Shown here in pieces: positions 6,848 through 14,011 of a stretch of DNA of 14,042 nucleotides. Position 1 is the stretch's first letter. Every line of letters starts with the position of its first letter. The position numbers and the translations under genes were made by a program. The notes beneath the pieces were generated by a model. That model had not been told where the DNA came from, ran no database searches, and worked only from the letters and a program-made list of their open reading frames with translations. Source of the stretch: Kiritimatiellia bacterium. GTDB taxonomy: Bacteria; Verrucomicrobiota; Kiritimatiellia; SLAD01. The stretch covers positions 1 through 14,042 of the forward strand of contig SKXR01000118.1 of the NCBI GenBank assembly GCA_007128275.1, read 5' to 3'.

Positions 6848-8380
6848 ATGGTTGCGACAGAATTAATGCCATGTCCGAATTTCATCAATGGCGAGTGGAC
6901 GACGCCGGACGTCAAAGCGTTCAACCCGGTGTACAACCCGTCCACGGGTGAGAAGATTGCGGAAGCGCCCATGAGCGGGCCCGACATCGTGGATCAGGCC
7001 GTGCAGGCCGCCGCCGACGCCTTCCCGGACTGGTGGCAGACCCCGCCGGTCGAACGCATTCGCATCTTGTTCCGTTACAAGATGTTGCTCGAAGACGCCT
7101 TTGAAGAGCTGGCCGCGAGCGTGACGCGCGAACACGGCAAGACGCTGCAGGAAGCGCGCGGCGATGTGCGGCGCGGCATCGAGGTGGTCGAATACGCCTG
7201 CGCCATCACGGAACTGCTCAAGGGCGAATGCCTTGAGAATGTCGCGCGCGGCATCGACTGCGAATTGCAACGTCAACCCGTCGGCATCTGTGCCGGTATC
7301 TGCCCCTACAATTTCCCCGCGCTGGTCCCGATGTGGATGTATCCGCTCGCCATCGCCTGCGGCAACACCTTTATCCTCAAGCCGAGCGAGAAAGTGCCGC
7401 TCACGAGCGTGCGCCTGATTCAGTTGTTGGAACAGGCCGGGCTTCCCAAAGGCGTACTCAACATCGTGCATGGCGGACGCGAATGCGTGGACGCCATTCT
7501 TACGCACCCGAAAATCAACGCCATCTCCTTCGTCGGATCCTCACCGGTGGCGAAGTACATCTTCGAGAAGGGCACGCAACACGGCAAACGCGTACAGGCC
7601 GCGGGCGGCGCGAAGAATTTCGTGGTGGTCATGCCCGACGCGGAGATGCCGAAGGCCGTGGACGGTATGGTCGATTCCGCCTTCGGTTGCGCCGGTCAAC
7701 GGTGTATGGCCGGGTCCACCGCGATCACGGTAGGTAAAGCCTCCGACCTCTTCATCCCGGCGATGGCCGACGCCGCGAACGCAATCAAGGTCGGCCCCAC
7801 GGATCGCACCCCCGCCGGGCAGATGGGCGCGGTCATTTCGCCCGACCATCTCAACCGGGTCCGCGGATTGATTGAGAAAGGCCAATCCGAAGGCGCGGAC
7901 CTGCTCGTAGACGGTCGTTCCGTGAAGGTGAACGATTTTCCCAACGGATTTTATCTGGGCCCGACGATCATCGACAAGGTCCTGCCGGACATGACCGTCC
8001 ACAAAGAGGAAATGTTCGGCCCGGTCCTGAACGTCATACGCGCCGGCGACCTGCAACAGGCGCTCGATATTGCCAACGCCTGCTCGTTCGGCAACGGATG
8101 TTGCATCTATACCCGTTCCGGTCAGGTCGCGCGCGAATTCAAACATCACGTGAAAGCCGGCATGGTCGGCATCAACGTCGGCATTCCCGCCCCGTTGGCC
8201 TATTTCCCGTTCAGCGGTTGGGATTACTCGTTCTTTGGCGACCTGCATATCCAGGGCCGGGAAGCCATCTATTTCTATACTCGCGCCAAGGTGACCACCT
8301 CCCGCTGGTTCCACCACGCGGAAGGCGACATCTGGCACAAGGACGAGGAAGCGCCGCAGATGCCGGGCGACGGAGTTTGA
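6848..8380 (+). CDS. mmsA: CoA-acylating methylmalonate-semialdehyde dehydrogenase (MmsA/IolA family)
   Basis: The enzyme oxidises methylmalonate semialdehyde with NAD+ and CoA to propionyl-CoA and CO2, and malonate semialdehyde to acetyl-CoA. It is a complete 510-residue aldehyde dehydrogenase. ICPYNFPALVPMWMYPLAIA lies in the NAD-binding domain, and GQRCMA carries the catalytic cysteine C286 preceded by R285. AGGAKN stands where hydrolytic aldehyde dehydrogenases have the general-base glutamate (ELGGKN). Loss of that glutamate and the paired arginines (RGDVRRG and R285) are family hallmarks of the CoA-dependent MMSDH class. IolA in inositol breakdown and MmsA in valine breakdown are homologues. 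Here, placement between preA and dihydropyrimidinase points to the end of reductive pyrimidine degradation. The ribosome site AGGAGGAG lies a few bases before the ATG. Confidence 0.9.
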   Translation: MVATELMPCPNFINGEWTTPDVKAFNPVYNPSTGEKIAEAPMSGPDIVDQAVQAAADAFPDWWQTPPVERIRILFRYKMLLEDAFEELAASVTREHGKTLQEARGDVRRGIEVVEYACAITELLKGECLENVARGIDCELQRQPVGICAGICPYNFPALVPMWMYPLAIACGNTFILKPSEKVPLTSVRLIQLLEQAGLPKGVLNIVHGGRECVDAILTHPKINAISFVGSSPVAKYIFEKGTQHGKRVQAAGGAKNFVVVMPDAEMPKAVDGMVDSAFGCAGQRCMAGSTAITVGKASDLFIPAMADAANAIKVGPTDRTPAGQMGAVISPDHLNRVRGLIEKGQSEGADLLVDGRSVKVNDFPNGFYLGPTIIDKVLPDMTVHKEEMFGPVLNVIRAGDLQQALDIANACSFGNGCCIYTRSGQVAREFKHHVKAGMVGINVGIPAPLAYFPFSGWDYSFFGDLHIQGREAIYFYTRAKVTTSRWFHHAEGDIWHKDEEAPQMPGDGV

Positions 8381-8384
8381 AGAG

Positions 8385-8479
8385 GGTTTTCGGTTTTGGG
8401 TTCAAGGTTTTAGCGTTCTCGCTCGGACCGACAAATCCGCATCCGAAAACCTGCAACCGACAACAAAAAACCTGCCTAC
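8385..8479. repeat. Two opposed heptanucleotide tracts forming an inverted repeat
   Basis: Units GGTTTTC, GGTTTTG, GGTTCAA, GGTTTTA start at 8385, 8392, 8399 and 8406. In the second half GAAAACC, TGCAACC, GACAACA, AAAAACC start at 8445, 8452, 8459 and 8466, the complementary pattern in strict 7-base phase. GGTTTTCGG (8385-8393) and CCGAAAACC (8443-8451) pair perfectly over 9 bp. The element fills the mmsA-hydA gap and could be a long hairpin in the transcript; a role as attenuator or mRNA stabiliser is unproven. Confidence 0.55.
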
Positions 8480-8494
8480 GGGAAGGAGCGCAGC

Positions 8495-9880
8495 ATGAGT
8501 CTACTGATTAAGAACGGCGAAATCGTGACGGCAAGCGAGCGATATGTCGCGGACATTTACTGCGAGAACGAGACCATCACCAAAATCGGCAAGGATCTCG
8601 AAGCGCCGAAGGGCGCCAAGGTGATCGACGCCAAAGGCAAGTACGTCTTCCCGGGCTTTATCGACCCGCACGTGCACATCTACCTCCCTTTCATGGGCAC
8701 CTATGCCAAAGACACGTACGAAACCGGCAGCAAAGCCGCGCTGATGGGCGGCACGACCACCTTGATCGAAATGTTGTGCCCGAGCAAGGACGACGATCTA
8801 TTGGAATCGTACGAACTCTGGAAGAGCAAGGGCGAAGGGAAGAGCGCCTGCGATTTTACCTTTCACATGGGCGTTCCACGCTTCGATGAGAAGGTGAAAA
8901 GCCAGTTGCGCGAAATCGTGGAAAGCGGAATCAGTTCCTTTAAAGTGTTTCTCGCCTATAAGGGAGTTTTCAATCTCTCCGACGAGGAGTTGTACCACAC
9001 GATGCTTTTCGCCAAAGAACTCGGCGTCATTACGACGGCGCACTGCGAAAACGCGGATCTGGTACTGGAGCTTCAGAAAAAGCTCATCGCCGATGGCAAG
9101 ACCGGGCCGGAATGGCATTATCACAGCCGGCCGCCGTATGTGGAGGCCGCCGGCACCTCCCGGTTTTTGACGTTCGCACAGGCCACCGGAGCGGCGGCGT
9201 ACATCGTACATTTGAGCTGCAATGAAGCGTTGCACCAAGCCATGCGGGCGCGGTACGCGGGCATTCGCGCGTTCGTGGAAATCGTCATTCCCTATCTCAC
9301 GGTGGACATGTCGTATGCGGAACTTCCTGATTTCGAGGGCGCCAAATATGTCATGTCACCCCCCCTGCGCCACAAGAGCAATCAGGACCTGTTCTGGAAC
9401 GGCTTGAAGCAGGGGTTTATCCACACCGTGGCGACGGACCATGCGCCGTTCGACTTCAAAGACCAGAAGATGAAGATGGGCAAAGACGATTTCACCAAGA
9501 TCCCGAACGGCATCCCGTCGATCGAGGAACGCGTGAAACTGCTGTATTCGCACGGCGTGGCCGAAGGCAAGATCGACTTGCATACGTTCGTCAATTGCGC
9601 CAGCACGCAGGCCGCGAAGATCTTCGGGCTTTTCCCGCGAAAGGGCACGATTCAGCTGGGTGCGGACGCCGATCTGGTGATCTATGATCCCGACTACGAA
9701 GGCGTGATTTCGCAGAAGACCCATTCCATGAACGTGGATTACAGCGCTTTCGAAGGCTGGAAGATCAAGGGGCGGCCTGAAACCGTCACGGTACGCGGCG
9801 AACTGGCCGTCGACCACGGGAAATATGTGGGCACCACCGGCCGCGGACAGTTGCTCAAACGCGAACCCAACCATTTTTAA
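8495..9880 (+). CDS. hydA: Dihydropyrimidinase (D-hydantoinase family)
   Basis: This zinc amidohydrolase opens the ring of dihydrouracil or dihydrothymine to N-carbamoyl-beta-alanine or N-carbamoyl-beta-aminoisobutyrate. All ligands of the binuclear metal centre are present: H59 and H61 (DPHVH), carboxylated lysine K150 (SFKVFLAYKG), H183 (HCEN), H239 (HLSC) and D315 (TDHAP). Numbers for K150, H183, H239 and D315 agree with those I recall for Thermus/Bacillus D-hydantoinases, supporting both the start and full length (461 residues). AAGGAG lies six bases before the ATG. Some relatives act on hydantoin or allantoin; the preTA neighbours argue for dihydropyrimidines. The next enzyme, beta-ureidopropionase, is not in the window. 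The symbol follows E. coli-style usage (also called pydB or dht). Confidence 0.92.
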   Translation: MSLLIKNGEIVTASERYVADIYCENETITKIGKDLEAPKGAKVIDAKGKYVFPGFIDPHVHIYLPFMGTYAKDTYETGSKAALMGGTTTLIEMLCPSKDDDLLESYELWKSKGEGKSACDFTFHMGVPRFDEKVKSQLREIVESGISSFKVFLAYKGVFNLSDEELYHTMLFAKELGVITTAHCENADLVLELQKKLIADGKTGPEWHYHSRPPYVEAAGTSRFLTFAQATGAAAYIVHLSCNEALHQAMRARYAGIRAFVEIVIPYLTVDMSYAELPDFEGAKYVMSPPLRHKSNQDLFWNGLKQGFIHTVATDHAPFDFKDQKMKMGKDDFTKIPNGIPSIEERVKLLYSHGVAEGKIDLHTFVNCASTQAAKIFGLFPRKGTIQLGADADLVIYDPDYEGVISQKTHSMNVDYSAFEGWKIKGRPETVTVRGELAVDHGKYVGTTGRGQLLKREPNHF

Positions 9881-9923
9881 GAAGAATAGAACAGAAGATC
9901 GCAAAGGACGCCAAGAATAAGCA

Positions 9924-10001
9924 TTCCAATGATTGGAAAAATTCGCTCAAAATCTTCCAACGATTGGAAAACAGGGGCTGTTTTGTTTCCAACGATTGGA
10001 A
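9924..10001. promoter_or_regulatory. Three phased palindromes TTCCAAyGATTGGAA upstream of prpB
   Basis: Copies of TTCCAA-N3-TTGGAA lie at 9924-9938 (middle TGA), 9955-9969 (CGA) and 9987-10001 (CGA). Centres are 31 and 32 bases apart, three helical turns, so all face the same side of the DNA. The last ends 47 bases before the prpB start. This is the layout of a cooperative operator array for a dimeric regulator of the prp genes. A mobile palindromic repeat is the alternative, since similar palindromes are, from memory, abundant in some PVC genomes. Confidence 0.55.
9968..9984 (+). terminator. Small A/T-rich hairpin between hydA and prpB; weak terminator candidate
   Basis: AAAACAG-GGG-CTGTTTT forms a perfect 7-bp stem followed by GTTT, lying between palindromes 2 and 3 of the phased array. 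It is 87 bases past the hydA stop. The stem has only two G-C pairs, so it would be weak. Together with the flanking palindromes it could form a longer bulged hairpin. Confidence 0.3.
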
Positions 10002-10048
10002 GATGTGCCCATCAAGTCTTCGCGGGCTCCTGTTCTAAATAATCCGTT

Positions 10049-10942
10049 ATGAGTTCAAAAGTTAGTTCCGGTGCGCGGTTTCGTGCCGCCATTAGAGACG
10101 AATCGCCGTTGCAGGTGCCCGGCGCCATCAACGCGTATGCCGCCATCCTGGCGGAGCGCTCGGGGTTCCGGGCGCTGTACGTGTCCGGCGCGGGCGTGGC
10201 CAACGCGTCGCATGGATTGCCCGATTTGGGGATGACCAATCTAAACGAGGTCACAGAAGATGTGCGGCGGATTACGTCGGTGACGGAATTGCCCGTGCTT
10301 GTGGATATCGATACCGGTTGGGGCTCCGCGCTGAACATCGCCCGAACGATCCGCGAGCTGGAGCGGGCGGGCGCGGCGGCGGTGCATATCGAGGATCAGG
10401 TGCTGGCCAAGCGGTGTGGGCACCGTCCGAACAAGGCCATCGTGGACACGTCGGAGATGGTCGATCGGATCAAGGCCGCGGTGGACGCGCGGACGGATCC
10501 GGATTTTGTGGTCATGGCGCGCACCGACGCCTTCGCGAGGGAAGGATTGGAGGCGGCCATCGATCGCGCGGCAACCTATCGGGACGCGGGCGCGGACATG
10601 CTGTTTCCGGAGGCGCTCACGCACTTGGACGAGTATCGCGCGTTCGTGGACCGTGTGGGGATACCGGTTCTGGCCAACATCACGGAATTCGGGAAGACCC
10701 CGTTGTTTACGGTGGACGAACTGAAATCGGCGGGGGTGGCGCTGGCGCTCTATCCCCTGTCGGCCTTTCGTGCGATGAGTGCGGCGGCGCTGCGCGTGTA
10801 CAGCGCGATCCGCGAGGATGGAACGCAGAAACACGTGACGGACCTTATGCAGACGCGTGACGCGTTGTACGAGTGTCTGGGATATCATACATACGAAGCA
10901 AAGCTCGACGAGCTATTCAAGGAGGAGGAACAACATGGCTGA
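10049..10942 (+). CDS. prpB: 2-methylisocitrate lyase PrpB
   Basis: PrpB cleaves 2-methylisocitrate into pyruvate and succinate, the last step of the methylcitrate cycle. The 297-residue length matches E. coli PrpB (about 296). It belongs to the PEP mutase/isocitrate lyase superfamily. The signature KRCGHRPNK contains catalytic cysteine C123, the same number as in E. coli, which supports this start. DIDTGWG (about 89-95), HIEDQ and MARTDA mark the Mg2+ and substrate site. The ATG lacks an obvious ribosome site; an AATAAT sequence sits 5 bases before it, so a leaderless message is possible (inference, no clear -35). The stop overlaps the prpC start by eight bases. Oxaloacetate hydrolase and carboxyphosphonoenolpyruvate mutase are relatives, but prpC and prpD next door settle the role. 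Confidence 0.93.
   Translation: MSSKVSSGARFRAAIRDESPLQVPGAINAYAAILAERSGFRALYVSGAGVANASHGLPDLGMTNLNEVTEDVRRITSVTELPVLVDIDTGWGSALNIARTIRELERAGAAAVHIEDQVLAKRCGHRPNKAIVDTSEMVDRIKAAVDARTDPDFVVMARTDAFAREGLEAAIDRAATYRDAGADMLFPEALTHLDEYRAFVDRVGIPVLANITEFGKTPLFTVDELKSAGVALALYPLSAFRAMSAAALRVYSAIREDGTQKHVTDLMQTRDALYECLGYHTYEAKLDELFKEEEQHG
10921..10937 (+). promoter_or_regulatory. Ribosome binding site and overlap coupling prpB to prpC
   Basis: GGAGGAGG (10921-10928), which encodes the glutamate-rich end of PrpB, lies six bases before ATG 10935. The start overlaps the prpB stop in ATGGCTGA. This fixes the prpC start at 10935 rather than the in-frame ATG at 10857 and indicates translational coupling. Confidence 0.8.
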
Positions 10943-12059
10943 AGCAAAGAAAACAGGCGGACTGGCCGGCATCGTAGCCGGGAAAACAGCGGTATGCACG
11001 GTCGGCAAGGAAGGCGTGGGCCTGACCTATCGGGGTTACTCGATCGAGGAACTCGCCGAAAAGTCCACCTTCGAGGAGGTGGCCTATCTGATGCTGCGCG
11101 GCGCATTGCCGAGCAAAGGCGAACTGGCGGATTACAAGGCGCGCCTGAAAAGCATGCAGGATCTGCCGGGCGAATTGCGGCAAACCCTGGAATTGATTCC
11201 GGGCGGCACCCATCAAATGGATGTGCTCCGTACGGGATGTTCCATGCTCGGCACCTTGGAGCCCGAAGGCGAGGGCCACAGTCAATTGGATGTGGCGGAC
11301 CGTCTGATCGCGTCGTTCGGTTCCATGCTCGCCTATTGGTATCACTTTCACGCGCACGGTAAGCGCATCGAAACGAGCTCGGACGAGGACACCATCGCCG
11401 GCCATTTCCTGCAGCTGCTGCATGGAAAGAAACCGGACGACAAGCAGCGGCGTGTACTGGATGTTTCGCTGATTCTCTATGCGGAACATGAATTCAACGC
11501 GTCCACGTTCACCGGACGGGTGATTATTTCGACCCTGCCCGACTTCTATTCGGCGATTACCGGCGCCATCGGCGCCCTGCGCGGTCCGTTGCACGGCGGG
11601 GCGAACGAGGCCGCCATGGAACTGATCGAGAAGTTTTCCAGCCCGGATGAAGCCGAGAAAGGCATTCTCGTCATGCTGGACAAGAAGGCGAAAATTATGG
11701 GCTTCGGTCATCGCGTCTATCGTGATCGCGATCCGCGTTCGGATGTCATTCAAAAGTGGGCCAAGGAGTTGGCGGAACAACACGGTGACAAGCGGTTGTA
11801 TCCCGTGGCCGAGCGGATCGATCAAGTAATGCGCCGGGAGAAGAATCTGTTCACGAACCTGGACTTCTACAGTGCGATTGCCTATCACTTCTGCGGCATA
11901 CCGACCCCGATGTTCACGCCGTTGTTTGTGATTTCACGCACGTCCGGCTGGGCGGCGCATATCTTTGAGCAGCGCGCCGACAACCGGCTCATCCGTCCGA
12001 CGGCGGATTATATCGGACCGGAAGAGCGACCGTATCTGCCGATTGAAAAGCGGGGGTAA
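10935..12059 (+). CDS. prpC: 2-methylcitrate synthase PrpC (citrate synthase family)
   Basis: PrpC condenses propionyl-CoA with oxaloacetate to 2-methylcitrate. The protein has 374 residues. Citrate synthase catalytic residues are H220 (GPLHGGAN), H259 (GFGHRVY) and D310 (NLDFYS). Their spacing of 39 and 51 residues equals that I recall for Salmonella PrpC (H235, H274, D325), and is shorter than in pig citrate synthase (H274, H320, D375). HEFNAST (H185 on) and GGTHQMDVLRTG are also conserved. Many short bacterial citrate synthases accept both acetyl- and propionyl-CoA, so citrate synthase activity is a fair alternative; overlap with prpB favours PrpC. The frame extends upstream to 10857, but that part overlaps prpB and has no family similarity. 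Confidence 0.88.
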   Translation: MAEAKKTGGLAGIVAGKTAVCTVGKEGVGLTYRGYSIEELAEKSTFEEVAYLMLRGALPSKGELADYKARLKSMQDLPGELRQTLELIPGGTHQMDVLRTGCSMLGTLEPEGEGHSQLDVADRLIASFGSMLAYWYHFHAHGKRIETSSDEDTIAGHFLQLLHGKKPDDKQRRVLDVSLILYAEHEFNASTFTGRVIISTLPDFYSAITGAIGALRGPLHGGANEAAMELIEKFSSPDEAEKGILVMLDKKAKIMGFGHRVYRDRDPRSDVIQKWAKELAEQHGDKRLYPVAERIDQVMRREKNLFTNLDFYSAIAYHFCGIPTPMFTPLFVISRTSGWAAHIFEQRADNRLIRPTADYIGPEERPYLPIEKRG

Positions 12060-12074
12060 CGAAGAAGGTCGGCC

Positions 12075-12109
12075 GTGTTCAGAGATCAGTATTCAGTGTT
12101 CGGTGTTCA
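12075..12109 (+). repeat. Degenerate heptanucleotide tract after prpC
   Basis: Five contiguous units, GTGTTCA, GAGATCA, GTATTCA, GTGTTCG and GTGTTCA, start at 12075 and repeat every 7 bases with G at position 1 and C at position 6 in all. The G-N4-CA frame is like the tract before mmsA. It starts 15 bases after the prpC stop. Confidence 0.6.
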
Positions 12110-12224
12110 GGCCGTCAGGCGAACAGGTGTTGAGAGATATCTACGTCTGACTGAACGCGCGCAGGACGAAGACCCGGCTCGATCTGTTTGATACCAATGC
12201 CGAATTCTTTTCGACATAGTATCT

Positions 12225-12270
12225 AACCCACCCCGGCCCCGCCAAAGCGCATCGGCGGGGGGAGGGGTAA
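12225..12270 (-). repeat. REP-like palindromic repeat, family B, copy 2
   Basis: Read on the minus strand this copy has the family-B ends, ACCCCTCC and CCGGGGTGGGTT. The internal hairpin is CCCCGCC (12237-12243) with GGCGGGG (12254-12260), a perfect 7-bp stem. It lies in the 265-base prpC-prpD gap, 54 bases before prpD. Apart from this element and the heptad tract I see nothing recognisable in the gap. Confidence 0.6.
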
Positions 12271-12324
12271 CCGTTGAGCCGCATACATTTAGTGTTTGGT
12301 GTAAGTCAATAGAAAGGGTTATCC

Positions 12325-13767
12325 ATGGGTTCTCATATTTCAAATGTTCGTCCCGATCCTGATCCGGAACTGGTACAGATCGCGGATTACGTGCTCGAGT
12401 ACGTCGTGGACAGCCCGGAAGCCTACGACACGGCTCGGTACTGCCTGATGGACACCCTCGGATGCGGGCTGCTGGCCCTTAAGTATCCGGAATGCACGAA
12501 GCTGATGGGACCGACGGTGCCGGGCGCCATCCTTCCCGGCGGCGCGCGTGTGCCCGGGACGGAATGGGAACTCGAACCCGTTCAGGCCGCCTTCAACATC
12601 GGGTGCATGATCCGCTGGCTGGACTATAACGATACGTGGCTCGCCGCTGAATGGGGACACCCGTCCGACAACCTGGGCGGAATTCTCGCCGTGGCGGACT
12701 ATTTGAGTCGTCAACGGGAACAAAAGAATAAACAGCCCCTCACCATGCACGACGTGCTCACGGCCATGATCAAAGCGCACGAAATTCAGGGGATCTATGC
12801 CTTGGAGAACAGCTTCAACCGGTTGGGGATCGATCACGTCATTCTGGTGCGTCTCGCGTCGACGGCTGTGGTTACCGCCCTGCTCGGTGGCACGCGCGAA
12901 CAGGTGATTAACGCTGTATCCAACGCATGGCTCGACGGCGGCGCGCTGCGGACGTATCGGCACGCTCCGAACACCGGTTCCCGCAAGTCATGGGCGGCGG
13001 GCGACGCCACCAGCCGCGCGGTGCGCCATGCCCTCTTCGCCATGAAGAATGAAATGGGCTATCCTTCGGCGCTCACCGCGTCCACATGGGGCTTCTACGA
13101 TGTGGTGCGCCAGGGCAAACCGTTCGTGATCGAACAATCCTTTGCCTCCTACGTGATGGAACACGTGCTCTTCAAGATTTCTTTCCCGGCGGAATTTCAT
13201 GCGCAAACCGCCGTTGAAGCGGCGATCACCCTGCACGGACAGATCAAGGACCGCATGGATGAGATCAAGGAAGTGAAGCTCACCACGCACGAGTCGGCGA
13301 TCCGCATCATCGACAAGCAGGGGCCGCTGAACAACCCGGCGGATCGTGACCATTGCCTGCAGTACATGACCGCGATCGGATTGATTTTCGGCAATTTGAC
13401 GGCGGACCACTATGAGGATGACATCGCGCAGGATCCGCGCATTGACGCACTGCGTGATAAGATGACCGTAGTGGAAGATCCGCGCTATACGAAGGAATAC
13501 CTGGACCCGGACAAGCGATCCATTGCCAACGCCGTGCAGGTGATCTTCACGGACGGATCCAGCACGGACAACGTGGAGGTCGAGTATCCGGTGGGCCATC
13601 GACGTCGTCGGGCGGAAGGCATTCCATTGCTGGTCGACAAATTCCGTGACAACCTGCTCACCCGGTTTTCCGATCATCAAGCGGGCGAGATCATGGAACT
13701 CTGTCTCGACTACGACCGGCTGATCGCAACACCGGTGCCGCAGTTTATGGCCGCCTTCAGGCCCTAA
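12325..13767 (+). CDS. prpD: 2-methylcitrate dehydratase PrpD (MmgE/PrpD family)
   Basis: PrpD dehydrates 2-methylcitrate to 2-methylaconitate without an Fe-S cluster. The protein has 480 residues, close to E. coli PrpD (about 483), so it is complete. The strongest mark is the conserved block at about 93-122, RWLDYNDTWLAAEWGHPSDN followed by LGGILA. TYRHAPNTGSRKSWAAGDAT (about residues 211-230) and FPAEFHAQTAVEAA are further family motifs. The family also holds aconitate decarboxylase, but the block and the prpBC neighbours favour PrpD. Rehydration of the product by an aconitase is needed to feed PrpB; no aconitase, acnD or prpF gene is present. The ribosome site GAAAGGG ends six bases before the ATG. 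The 265-base gap from prpC, with repeats, leaves open whether it shares their transcript. Confidence 0.93.
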   Translation: MGSHISNVRPDPDPELVQIADYVLEYVVDSPEAYDTARYCLMDTLGCGLLALKYPECTKLMGPTVPGAILPGGARVPGTEWELEPVQAAFNIGCMIRWLDYNDTWLAAEWGHPSDNLGGILAVADYLSRQREQKNKQPLTMHDVLTAMIKAHEIQGIYALENSFNRLGIDHVILVRLASTAVVTALLGGTREQVINAVSNAWLDGGALRTYRHAPNTGSRKSWAAGDATSRAVRHALFAMKNEMGYPSALTASTWGFYDVVRQGKPFVIEQSFASYVMEHVLFKISFPAEFHAQTAVEAAITLHGQIKDRMDEIKEVKLTTHESAIRIIDKQGPLNNPADRDHCLQYMTAIGLIFGNLTADHYEDDIAQDPRIDALRDKMTVVEDPRYTKEYLDPDKRSIANAVQVIFTDGSSTDNVEVEYPVGHRRRRAEGIPLLVDKFRDNLLTRFSDHQAGEIMELCLDYDRLIATPVPQFMAAFRP

Positions 13768-13773
13768 CGCGTA

Positions 13774-13812
13774 GTTCCTTTTGGACTGCGGCGCTTTGCC
13801 ACCGCGCTTGAG
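13774..13812 (-). repeat. Family A repeat, copy 3 (internally deleted)
   Basis: It starts seven bases after the prpD stop with GTTCCTTTTGGACTGCGGCG, shared with copy 5 apart from one T, then runs to CACCGC with the middle missing. Stem GCGGCG (13788-13793) faces CACCGC (13800-13805) with one C-A mismatch. Confidence 0.55.
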
Positions 13813-13843
13813 ATTCCCTCGAGGGTGCCCGCCCAACTTTTCT

Positions 13844-13890
13844 ATCCCCTCCTGGGAGGGGTGGCCCTGCGTAGCAGGGTCGGGGAGGGT
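13844..13890 (+). repeat. REP-like palindromic repeat, family B, copy 3 (two hairpins)
   Basis: CCCCTCC-TG-GGAGGGG (13846-13861) is a perfect 7-bp hairpin. CCCTGC-GTA-GCAGGG (13865-13879) is a perfect 6-bp hairpin. CGGGGAGGGT closes the element. It lies between family-A copies 3 and 4. A separate palindrome CCCTCGAGGG precedes it at 13816-13825. Confidence 0.65.
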
Positions 13891-13924
13891 TCTTGAGCCC
13901 GCCTCCCGCGCAGGGCGGACACAT

Positions 13925-13986
13925 CCAAAGCGGTGTCGCCGTCCTCTTCCGCTTCGCTACAGAGGACTCTGCCACCGCAGTCCAAA
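13925..13986 (+). repeat. Family A repeat, copy 4, with nested hairpin insertion
   Basis: The ends match copies 1 and 2 (CCAAAGCGG and CCGCAGTCCAAA). The outer stem is GCGGTG (13930-13935) with CACCGC (13973-13978), a compensatory change from GCGGCG/CGCCGC. The loop is expanded by an inner perfect 7-bp stem GTCCTCT (13941-13947) with AGAGGAC (13961-13967). Confidence 0.7.
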
Positions 13987-14011
13987 TTCCCTTGAGGCGG
14001 CCTGCTCGGTC

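Noticed and set aside
9924..10001. CRISPR array
   Set aside because: Repeats are only 15 bp perfect palindromes with 16-17 bp gaps, just three copies and no cas genes. That is too short for CRISPR repeats and spacers.
10857..10934. N-terminal extension of prpC
   Set aside because: It overlaps the end of prpB out of frame and has no citrate synthase similarity. A strong ribosome site serves ATG 10935.
10917..11888. 323-codon minus-strand open frame opposite prpC
   Set aside because: It is antisense to a gene with clear catalytic motifs. Long antisense frames are common in GC-rich codon-biased genes. The same applies to 4185-5015, 6053-6778, 7541-8338 and 12988-13836.
12188..12222. Promoter before prpD (TTGATA then TAGTAT)
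   Set aside because: The spacer is 23 bases, too long for a normal sigma-70 promoter, and no better -10 is in range.
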